Below are positions 10,608 to 19,203 of a stretch of 64,000 nucleotides of DNA, piece after piece. The stretch comes from Thereva unica (taxonomy: Eukaryota > Arthropoda > Insecta > Diptera > Therevidae): positions 91,685,813 to 91,749,812 of the forward strand of contig OX465283.1 in NCBI GenBank assembly GCA_949987705.1, in the 5' to 3' direction. Positions within the stretch are counted from its first letter, which is position 1. Every line of letters starts with the position of its first letter. The position numbers were made by a program, and so were the translations under genes. A model generated the notes under the pieces. The model worked only from the letters and a program-made list of their open reading frames with translations. It had not been told where the DNA came from and did not search any database.

Positions 10608-11465
10608 AGGGCGTTCTGGCACGTAGACATCCTTTTGGACGGGCTGCCGAGGATGTATTGCCTTAATGTTCTGCATATGAGAATGAAGGCGAGAGAGGAA
10701 CTCTGATTCTTCAATTGGATTTTCATCGGTTGTGATAGAAATCGAATTGGGAAGTCTCAGATTTTGACCTTATACGAGCTCGGCTGGTGAGTATTGTAAG
10801 TCGGTCTTAGTTGCCGTGCGTATGCCTAACATGACAAAGGGCAAGTTTTCACTCCAATGAGTAGTGTTGTCCCTTGCCATTAAGGCCGCTTTTAGTTGCC
10901 TGTGGAACCGTTTGACCATCCCGTTCGTCTGCGGATGGTAGGATGGTAGTCCGGATTCAATGAGTGCCGAGTAGTTTGGCAACCTCATTCAACAGTTTCG
11001 ATTCGAACTGCGTACCTTGATCGGTTGTGATCCTGAGTGGTACGCCGAATCGTGAGACAAATTCAGTTACGAATCTTTTTGCCACTGTTGAAGCTGAAAT
11101 ATCCCGAATTGGGTATGCTTCAGGCCATCGCGTGAATCTATCGACTATCGTTAAGATATAATAGTATCCACGAGATGGGGGTAGAGGTCCCACTATATCC
11201 ATATGAATATGGTAAAATCTATTATTTGGAGATGGAATGGAGATTTTGTATGCCGTGAAACTTTGGACTTTTGACAACTTAGGTATGATCTAGACCACTC
11301 ATTGCAGTCTTTAATGATCGATAGCCAGAAGTATTTCTTGGTAACGACTCGTCTTGTAGCGCGAATACCAGGATGGGAGAGACTATGTTCAGAGTTGAAC
11401 GCTAGTCTGCGTAAGGAAGTAGGTATGTTAGGCCTAGAAATGCCTATACTAGTTTCGCACCACAC
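10608..11465 (-). pseudogene. Ty3/gypsy integrase fragment (right, original copy)
   Basis: Minus-strand frames 11465-11193, 11277-10957 and 10988-10770 together cover the zinc-binding region ([16 protein letters not shown]), the catalytic core ([21 protein letters not shown]) and the segment around the catalytic Glu (YHPQTNGMVKRFHRQ). Overlapping frames show two frameshifts. The same breaks exist in the left copy, so they predate the duplication. Confidence 0.87.
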
Positions 11466-11573
11466 CCGATGGGCGGTAAATGGTATTGGTGTGAGAACTA
11501 ATTAGATCCGTGAGCCGTTGCAGGGGTGCTCTTGCAGAGACTTCACCCTCTGTGTCACCTTGTTGAGCATGAG

Positions 11574-12298
11574 CTAGCATAGGCAGGTCGAAGGTGACCG
11601 AATCGACATATGTCTGATGTCTGTGGTAAACTGAGAGATTAGACCCAAATGTCTGGTCTGTCGAGGGGATCTTTCGGTCTTTGTGTGAAGTGCGCGAACC
11701 AGCGGTTTGTGATCAGTATAGACCACGAAATTGCGTCCTTTAACGAAGTAACGGAAGTTCTTGATCGCCGCATAAATTACGTGGAGATAGCGATCGAATG
11801 CAGAGTACTTTCGTTCTGCTGGTGACAGCTTTTTGGAATAAAAAGCTAGAGGTTGTCTATGATGACCGTTAAATTGTTCCAATACGCCTCCGATTGCATA
11901 ATCAGAGGCGTCAGTCGTTAGACTGTATTTTGCATCCTCGATAGGATGGTTAAGCAGAGTTGCTTCGGCCATCGAGGTTTTCACCTTGAGGAATGTCGCC
12001 TGACATTCTGCTGGCCAGTCAAAAACTTTACTGGCACGTGAGCGGTTGAGAAGGTCTCCAAATGCTCGTTTATAGGCACCAACTGTTCAGCCAATTTTGG
12101 GATAAATCGGTGATAGAAATTTATCATTCCCAAAGTTGGAGGTGCGAGATCAATGATAGCCTAAACGCGATCGGAGGATGGAAGTATTCCATCCTTTGTG
12201 ATGCGGTGGCTTAGAAACTTGATCTCTTGTGCACCAAAAATGCATTTCTCTAGCTTAATGGTTAGACCGAAGCTATCGAGGCGTCTAAAGAGCTCTTC
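11574..12298 (-). pseudogene. Ty3/gypsy reverse transcriptase tail and RNase H (right copy)
   Basis: RNase H lies in the minus-strand frame 11984-11574 with LTTDASDYAIGGVL and TDHKPLVRAL. The RT thumb lies further upstream at about 12298-12140. The frame is interrupted between them. Codons run into the LOA target site AAGGTGAACG (12299-12308), and the preceding RT sequence resumes at 17612 on the far side of the LINE. Confidence 0.87.
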
Positions 12299-12308
12299 AA
12301 GGTGAACG
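12299..12308. repeat. LOA target-site duplication, left copy
   Basis: AAGGTGAACG occurs here and at 17602-17611, immediately flanking the LINE. In the minus-strand gypsy frame it encodes part of the RT segment linking SKTEDVHIVHL to LEELF. Confidence 0.85.
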
Positions 12309-12521
12309 AGCTGGGGGGCAAAACCGAACCGTCACCTCCTCGTGGTGCCCCCTGGATAACCAACTAACGACGGTAGTAGGGAGCAGACCCTTAAAAGCCT
12401 ACCAAGCCAAGATGTAAATGCCATCGTGTCGAGGGCTGCGTGGCAGTGGGTAGTGCTGCACTGTCTCTAACGATCTCCTCTGGGCACCGGGCGCACCCAG
12501 TTGCTATAGCCTTATCCTAAT

Positions 12522-13166
12522 ATGGAGGCTCTGTTAGGATGGACCTCCCCTTTCCTGCCGTACTCGTGGGACTCTTATGGACCAAAAAAATTTAAAAAAA
12601 AAACAGACGAAGAAAGAGGTTGTGAGTCTGATGCAATAAGTATCAGCTCAGAGCTGGAGAGGGAACTCCTTGGAGGTACCTCGTCTAGCACAGAAGCTTC
12701 GGCTTCTCAATCAACAACACTGGCCCAGGCAGCTGGTGACAATGTTGTTGAAGAAATAACGGCCAAGGTTGTCGGTATGACCGTGCAACCTAGCAAGAAA
12801 AAATCCGGTGCTACCAAGAGGAAGAGGGCCAAGGCAAGGAAGGCTGCAGAGGAATTGGGGAGCTCCACGGAGCACACCCGAGTCCCACATGCGGAACTTC
12901 CTTCCCAACAAACCCAAGGCAGGACAGTGGTCAGGACGGGGGGCTCCAAGGAGCAGACCTGGACGACCGCTGGACTGCCAGAAGTTTCTGGACCTGGGAA
13001 ATTGGTAGCACCAACTCCTACAACTTCTAGGGGGCTATGTCCTATGCCGGACCCAACTGACGCACTCCCAAAACGGCAGCGGTCTGAGGATTCTCCGGCT
13101 GGGCAGGGACCCCAGAAGAAGAAAAAAAGGGGGAGTCGCAAAGACCCTCATACCGGGATAAGCTAG
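12522..13166 (+). pseudogene. LOA-type ORF1, N-terminal region
   Basis: A frame of 214 codons begins with an ATG 214 bp inside the element. It is low-complexity and basic, with KKKSGATKRKRAKARKA and a KKKKRGSRK cluster near its end that could act as nuclear-localisation or RNA-binding sequence. A shift or stop at 13166 separates it from the DUF4780-like segment starting at 13178, which lies in another frame. In intact relatives this is one ORF1 protein. Confidence 0.7.
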
Positions 13167-13177
13167 CTGGGATCACC

Positions 13178-13753
13178 ATGGCAGCGGTCCTGGACAACTA
13201 TCCCGAGGGCAAATTGACAGAGGAGCAATCGTCCTCCGTCTGCGATGCCATCCTGTCTGAGGTAGACAAAAGTCGTAAAGGCGATTCTCCGCCTCAGTTT
13301 TTGGGTGCAAGAGCGGCAGGGGGTCTCATCAAGATCACCTGCGCCAACGAACCCACCAGCCAATGGTTGACAAATGCTGTCACCAGGCTTCAGTTGTGGG
13401 AAGGGGCCAACCTCAGAGTAATTGAGGAAAAGGACCTTCCCAAATACAAGCGAATCACGTTCTGGGTTCTTAACGATGTTAGGGAACCGGAGCAGGTGCT
13501 CTGCAAGCTGGAATTACAGAACCAGCCAATTGAGGTGACCTCTTGACAAGTGATGGGCAGGAAGGTGGACCAAAACGGTCAAACTCTTGCCCTTAGCATT
13601 GACGAGAGGGCGCTCACGCAGCTTAAAGAGCAGGGCATGTCCCTATTCTACGGCTTCGGACGAATTAGAGTCAAGGAGATTGGCTCAAAAAAGGAGACTC
13701 CTGCTGGCTCACAGCAGCGGGAACAGCCTCAGAATGCGGGTGGTACAGTGTGA
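13178..13753 (+). pseudogene. LOA-type ORF1, DUF4780-like domain, one in-frame stop
   Basis: One reading frame runs from 13178 to 13753, broken by a TGA at 13544-13546. The first part has the pattern typical of the DUF4780 domain found in dipteran LINE ORF1 proteins, including LRVIEEKDLPKYKR and ITFWV. The second part carries LKEQGMSLFYGFGRIRVKE. Its end (GTGTGA) overlaps the start of the RT-containing frame at 13750. It is presumed to bind element RNA; function is inferred from the family. Confidence 0.78.
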
Positions 13754-15582
13754 GTACATACAGGAATTCTAGATATACGAACTGGACAGACTTTCGGGCC
13801 GAACTCAGTAGCATATTGAAGGGTTCCATGCACTCAATCAAATCTACGATGGATGTAGAACTATCCGCGGACTTCTTTACGGAGGCGGTTACTGCTGCTT
13901 ACAACAATAACTGCCCTGTTCTGATGAGGACGCGTAATAGGAAAACTCCATGGTGGAATAACGAGCTCTCCAAGTTAAGATCCGCTACGAGGAAACTGTT
14001 CAACGCAGCTAAGAAGAGCGGCAACTGGGAGAGTTATAAAAGCTCGCTAACCAGCTATAACAGGGCAATCAGACGAGCAAAAAGAAATAGCTGGAGGAAT
14101 TTCTGCAAGAGTGTCGAAGACATTCGAGACTCAGCAAAAATCTATAAAGCTTTATCAAAGGGATTGTCGGTAGATCTTGGATCCATCAAGAGAACCGATG
14201 GCTCTTTCACACAGTCTAGGGAAGAAACCTTGATAATATTGCTCCAGGCACATTTCCCAGGCACAACCATTTATTCAAAAGAGAACACAACTTCTGCTGG
14301 GCAGCGAATAGGCCAACTTTCTAAAGTATCCAAAGCCGCCTGGACAGAAGCAAATACCTTGTTCAACCATGAAGCTATTAGGGAGGCGATTAGATCGTTC
14401 AAACCATACAAGTCCCCTGGAGCAGACGGAATCTATCCCATTCTGCTACAGGAGGGCTGCGACCTAGTCACTCCCTTATTATGCAAATTATTTAGGGCTT
14501 CCTTCGCACATGGCTACATCCCATCCGTCTGGAGGAACGTCAACATAACATTTATACCTAAGCCAGGGCGTTCGGATTACACCCTGACTAAATCTTTCAG
14601 GCCGATAAGTCTCTCGTCTTTTGCCTTGAAGACAATGGAGAAAATTGTCGACCGGGCGATAAGGGAAACTTATCTTCAAAGTCAACCACTAAGCTCCTAT
14701 CAGCATGCGTTCCAGGCGGGCAAGTCCACTGAGACAGCACTGCACAATCTGGTGCTCAGGCTTGAACATGCAGCTCTAAACAAAGGAGTTGCGCTGACGG
14801 CCTTTCTCAATATCGAGGGAGCCGTTGACAACACATCCTTTGATACTATAGCTAGGGCTCTAAGTAGACACAGTCTAAGTAGCACTTTCTGCAACTGGAT
14901 TGACTCTATGCTGAGAACTCGCAAACTAATTGTTTCTCATGTTGAGGGGTCTCTGGAGGGCACTATAGCAAGAGGCTGCCCGCAGGGAGGAGTTTTATCT
15001 CCACTTCTCTGGTGCCTTGTTGTAGATGAACTCCTCGAGCTGCTTAACGGTCGAAACATTTTCGCCCAAGGTTACGCTGACGATGTGGTCATAGTAATTA
15101 CAGGTGAATCTGAAGACGCCATGTCAAGGGGCCTGCAGCAGGCACTTGATCTGGTCTCTAGCTGGTGCGAGAGCGTAGGTCTAAAAGTCAATCCCGACAA
15201 AACGATCCTAGTTCCTTTCACCAGGAAACGATCACTACCGGGAATTTGGGAACCTACATTAGCGGGCAGAACTAGAGGCTTTTCACAACAAGTCAAATAT
15301 TTAGGAGTGACGCTAGATGCCAAGCTCAACTGGAAACAGCATATGGACACTCTGATGTGTAGAACGCGCAGATCCCTGTGGGCTTGCCGCAGAGCTTGTG
15401 GTTCCACCTGGGGTTTGCAACCGAAAACCATGTACTGGATATACACCACCATCATAAGACCCATGGTAACTTATGGAGCTTTAGTTTGGTGGCACAGAAC
15501 GAAGCTGAAGGGTTCCATAACCATTTTAAGCAAAATTCAAAGAATGGCTTGCCTCTCACTGGGGCCATCCGCACTTCCCTAA
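13750..15582 (+). pseudogene. LOA-type reverse transcriptase, altered catalytic motif
   Basis: A frame of 610 codons. Residues 1-130 match the linker between endonuclease and RT (PWWNNELSKLR). RT blocks follow: SFKPYKSPGADGI, FIPKPGR, SFRPISLSSF, GCPQGGVLSPLLW and the YADDV box. Motif A reads FLNIEGAVDN: the position normally holding the first catalytic Asp is Asn at residue 354 (codon 14809-14811), and residue 358, normally Phe, is Val. With the missing endonuclease this argues for an inactive copy. The frame is lost near 15555, and RNase H continues in another frame. Confidence 0.88.
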
Positions 15583-16159
15583 CGGCAGCGCTGGAGACTC
15601 TCCTCAATTTGGTACCCTTCCACCTTGAGGTAGAGAAGTCCGCCATAAACGCGGCGCTGCGGCTGAAAGCGAATGGTTACTTGGGCGCTGGTCTTGGGCG
15701 AGGACATTCTATAATAATCAACATCATAGAAGAGATTCCGGAAGCGGAGATGCTATCGGACGGCATGCCCTATAAAATCTCAAAATTTAAGCAACCTTCT
15801 GTACATATACAGGAAAGGCTTACCTGGACTTTTCCTAAAGTTTTGCCGGGCGGGCTAGTATGGTACACGGATGGCTCTAAAACGGAGACAGGTGTAGGCG
15901 CCGGAATCTGGAGTGAAAGTCCCAGATTCAGCAAGGGTATAAGTCTAGGCACTCTGGCAACTGTCTTTCAAGCAGAGGTGTACGCTATTCTGGCATGCAC
16001 TCATGAGAACTTAAGAAGGGCCTACCAAAATAAACGGATTTTTATCTTCTCTGATAGCCAAGCGGCAATTAGAGCGATAAGGTCCCGTAGGACCAAGTCG
16101 AAATTAGTTTGGGACTGCCAACGTGCTCTTCATGAGTTGGGCGTTCTCAATCAAATTAC
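15556..16159 (+). pseudogene. LOA-type RNase H domain, first part
   Basis: Continues the LINE ORF2 in a shifted frame. RNase H landmarks are VWYTDGSKTETGVGAGIW (first catalytic Asp), QAEVYAILAC (Glu) and IFSDSQAAIRAI (Asp). It stops at NQIT, where an LTR is inserted; the remaining block (LVWVPGHRGFEGNESADTLA) resumes at 17011 in matching frame. Confidence 0.88.
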
Positions 16160-17006
16160 TGTAATGAGCTGGCCTATTTCTTTAGCTCATTCCCTTTCGT
16201 TACCCTTTTTCTGTGCTGAAAGAAAAGCATCGTACAACTGCAAGTGCCATTCCTAGAATGCGCACAATTTCCAAGTTCGCCAGCAGTTCCAAAGGAAAGA
16301 CAGTCTGGAAACTCAATACGAGTTTCCGCCAAATTCAATAAATCAAAATAACAGGAAAGACTGTCGGGAAACTCAATACGAGTTTCCGCCAAAAACCTAT
16401 CCACGAGCAATGCACAAACATTCCAAAGTGCAACCTTTGGCCGTGATCAATAAATGATGACCCGGCCAATTCCTCCAATGTGCCAGGAATGATTCGTGCA
16501 CATTTTCTATTCCCCCCAATTTCTCGATCGCATAGGTGATCGACGCTTCCCCTCTTTTCATGGGAACTGTCGCATTTACGCGCGTGGCATGAGCTTTTTC
16601 CCATAACAGGGGAAAGCTCTACTTATAATTTGGATCGACCAGAAAATCTTCCGGTCAACCCCCAAACCAAAATATTGAAATTGGTGGGGTAATAAAATAT
16701 GAAGAACCGGAGGTCTGCTGTTTGAGGGAGGACCATAGAAAAGTCAGTTGGGACCCAACGGCGAAGGCTGCAAAGACTAGCAGCTAAAGAAGATAAAAGA
16801 ACTAAAAGATATAATAAGATATAATATATATTATAAATAAAATATAATAAAAGTAAAGTGGTTTAGTTTGCTAAAGTTAACAAAGTGAAAAGTGGTTTTA
16901 ATTTGTACTATCAAAAGATATGATAATAGGGGTTGGTGACCTACGCCAATAGTGGCTTGTACGCCCAATCCCCTGTAGCGGTCAAGCAACAAAGGACGGC
17001 GCTACA
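16160..17006. mobile_element. Solo LTR (847 bp) inserted in LOA RNase H
   Basis: Ends are TGTAATG...GCGCTACA (TG...CA), flanked by the 4-bp duplication TTAC at 16156-16159 and 17007-17010. Removing it and one TTAC leaves the LINE RNase H frame continuous. Inside are two 60-bp direct repeats starting near 16293 and 16353 (AGGAAAGAC...GAGTTTCCGCC), AATAAA-like signals near 16838, and no internal retrotransposon genes. It is best explained as an LTR retrotransposon that lost its body by LTR-LTR recombination. The parent family was not identified. Confidence 0.9.
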
Positions 17007-17010
17007 TTAC

Positions 17011-17524
17011 ACTTGTCTGGGTCCCGGGTCACCGGGGCTTCGAAGGCAATGAAAGTGCGGATACCCTGGCTAAACAGCGCTCTGATTTAGAATTCATTGG
17101 TCCAGAGCCGGCTATTGGGGCACCGTCCAGCTTGCTGCAAAGGGCCCTGGCAGGTCGGACCTTGATGAAACATATTGAACGCTGGAGGTCCGCGCCTGGA
17201 CTGGCCAACTCTAAGCGGTTCCTTCCAGTGCCGTCCCCTAAGACGGCCAAGGAATTATTACGGCGCAGTAGGAGTGATGTTAGGACACTTGTTGGCTTAA
17301 TTACCGGACACTGTGCCCTAAATTACCACTTATGGAAGATAGGAAGGGCGGAGGACCCTACATGTAGGCTTTGCCTAGAAGAGGATGAGTCTGCCCTCCA
17401 TGTTCTCTGTGAGTGCCCTGCAATAGCGAGGAGCAGGGTCTCTTTGTTCAAGAAGTCCCTGTTAGAACACTCAAGTCTAAGCGACAAACCACTAGGCAGA
17501 CTGCGGTCTGGCCTACAAATATGA
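17011..17524 (+). pseudogene. LOA-type RNase H end and C-terminal zinc knuckle
   Basis: Continues ORF2 after the solo LTR. WVPGHRGFEGNESADTLA carries the last RNase H acidic residue. It is followed by the LITGHCALNYHL region and a CCHC knuckle CRLCLEEDESALHVLCECP at about 17363-17420. ORF2 ends with a stop at 17522-17524. Confidence 0.87.
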
Positions 17525-17601
17525 GGTGTAGGGGTTGTAGTACAATAGGCCAACTAAATGGCCGCAGTACCTTTGGACCTAATACCTCACACAGGAAAAA
17601 A

Positions 17602-17611
17602 AAGGTGAACG
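17602..17611. repeat. LOA target-site duplication, right copy
   Basis: AAGGTGAACG, identical to 12299-12308, directly after the short A tail. Confidence 0.85.
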
Positions 17612-18758
17612 ATATGTACATCCTCGGTTTTACTGGCGATAAGTATATCAAGAATACATAAACGAAGTCGAGATCTCTCGTAATTTATGAACTTTTGAAA
17701 GGTTTGTGCTGCATTTCGTAAGCCGAATGGCATACGTGTAAACTCATATAGGCCGAATGGCGTAATGAGTGCAGTATTATGCACATCTTCTGGGGCGATT
17801 GGTATGTGATAGTATACACGTATCAAATCAACCTTTGGAAAAATTGTGCAGCCGTGAAGATTCACGGAAAAGTTCTGTATGTGCGGGATTCCGGCACAGT
17901 GACAGCATTAAGGCGACGGTAGTCGCCGCATAGCTTCCAATCATGTGAGTCCCGTTTTGGGGCCAGATGAAGTGGAGATGCTGCGGGGGACGACGAAGGT
18001 CTACAAATCCCCAATTGGACCATATGGTCAAACTCTAACTTTGCCACCTTCAGTTTCTTAGGATTTAGTCGCCTAGCGGTGAAAAAAGGTAATTGCCCTT
18101 TTGTCACAATGTGGTGTTGCACATTGTGTTTAACTAGAAGGTTAAAATTGGGCGGTTTTGTTAACGAAGCGTACTTCGTTAATAACTCTTTGTATATGCC
18201 GGTAATTTGGCATGGAAATGTTTCGGGGCTGCAATCGACTGAGGCGCAAACTTTGATTCGAAAATTGGTGCGTTTATCAACTAAATGCCGATATTCGAAA
18301 TCGACGGACAATTTGAACTTCGTTAAGAAGTCCGCCCCGATAATGGCTTTAGTGGTGTCGGCTATAATGAAGTTGTAAACATATCGTCGGCGTAAGCCGA
18401 GCTCAACTTCAAGCAACTTTGTGCCGAAAGTACGGATCAGAGTTCCGTTGGCCGCATGCAGAAGGACGTTCGGACTTCCGTTGTCGGTCGGGAACGCCTT
18501 GGCGGGAACAATTGAGACGTCCGAGCCCGAATCAATCAGAAAATCCATCCGATTGTTGGTGTCTCGAACGAATAAGCGATATGAGCGGCCAGTTATTTGC
18601 TCGCTCGTATCGATCCCCAACTTTAGTTGTTTAGGGGTGGTGGTGGTGGCCTTTTTATTCGCCGGCTTGGCTTGACCACCACCGAAACTGCAGGGGGCCT
18701 TGCAGGTGCGTGCCTCACTACCATAACGGTAGTGGAAGTAGCACAGGCTACCCCTCAA
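17612..18758 (-). pseudogene. Ty3/gypsy protease and reverse transcriptase, 5' half of pol
   Basis: Minus-strand frame 18758-17862 begins with a Gag-end motif (CYFHYRYGSEARTCKAPC). It continues with an aspartic protease (FLIDSGSDVSIVP, and the flap-side IIGADFL), then RT with CRPSSSPAASPLHL and CGDYRRLN. The frame breaks near 17880. RT continues in frame 17865-17587 with HGCTIF, ITPFGLYEFTRMPFGLRNA and SKTEDVHIVHL. The YxDD region is corrupted (CILDIL). RT carries on at 12298 beyond the LOA insertion. Confidence 0.88.
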
Positions 18759-19203
18759 TTTATTGGTCCCTGGTGGCCGATTGGCCGAGGGCTAACGAGG
18801 ACCGCCCTGACGATTGGCAGGTGTTCGGCCGCTTGGGCTTTGACAGCAGACAGCACAGACAGCAGCTGCTGGAGCCGGCGCTTCTCTGAAGTGCCTTATT
18901 TCTCGAGCAGATGCTGTTTCAGCTCCTCATAGGTGGAGTTAGCATGGCCTGCAATGCTGAGCCGCATCGCCGTTACCGTTTCTTCCGGTGGTGCGCCCAT
19001 AACATTGTAGACCCTGCTACTGTCCGACTTATAGCCCGCCATCCTGAACACCAGGAGGCGGGCTGGTGTGCCCAGAACTTGGGGATGTCTAGTTTCGACA
19101 CTTTAATGCCCTCGACTCTCGAAGTTCCAGGCTTTGGTTCCTCTACTTCTGGTCTTTCCATGTGATCGTCTTGTTCTACGGATGAACCCTCTGTCCTTGA
19201 CAT
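18759..19203 (-). pseudogene. Ty3/gypsy gag remnant
   Basis: Starts at an ATG at 19203. The 76-codon frame to 18973 includes KLDIPKFWAHQPASW, which parallels [15 protein letters not shown] in the gag at 57380. Further fragments at about 18930-18890 (YEELKQHLLEK in another frame) show that the capsid region is frameshifted and shortened compared with the 315-codon gag at 57380-58327. It is non-functional. Confidence 0.75.

Larger units (their letters stand above)
9262..12390. repeat. Right arm of the 3.1-kb inverted duplication
   Basis: Reverse complement of 4907-7997 and slightly longer, because it keeps segments deleted from the left arm. It is contiguous with the LINE at 12309-17601 and, beyond it, with the rest of the gypsy element. 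It is therefore the original location and the left arm the derived copy. Confidence 0.93.
12309..17601 (+). mobile_element. LOA-clade-like non-LTR retrotransposon, nested in gypsy pol
   Basis: The boundaries are set by the 10-bp duplication AAGGTGAACG on both sides and a short A tail (ACAGGAAAAAA) at the 3' end. The order is 5' UTR (12309-12521), an ORF1 region with a DUF4780-like domain, reverse transcriptase, RNase H and a C-terminal CCHC zinc knuckle. The apurinic endonuclease normally preceding RT in this clade is absent, because RT-linker sequence begins right at the end of ORF1. An internal deletion of the endonuclease is the simplest reading. It is interrupted by a solo LTR at 16160-17006. 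Clade assignment rests on DUF4780-like ORF1 plus a C-terminal RNase H and is by recognition, not phylogeny. Confidence 0.88.

Noticed and set aside
12707..13141. 144-codon minus-strand ORF over the LOA ORF1
   Set aside because: Shadow frame of the low-complexity plus-strand ORF1; no motif of its own.
18079..19165. Several plus-strand ORFs of 70-100 codons
   Set aside because: Antisense to gypsy gag and protease sequence on the minus strand.
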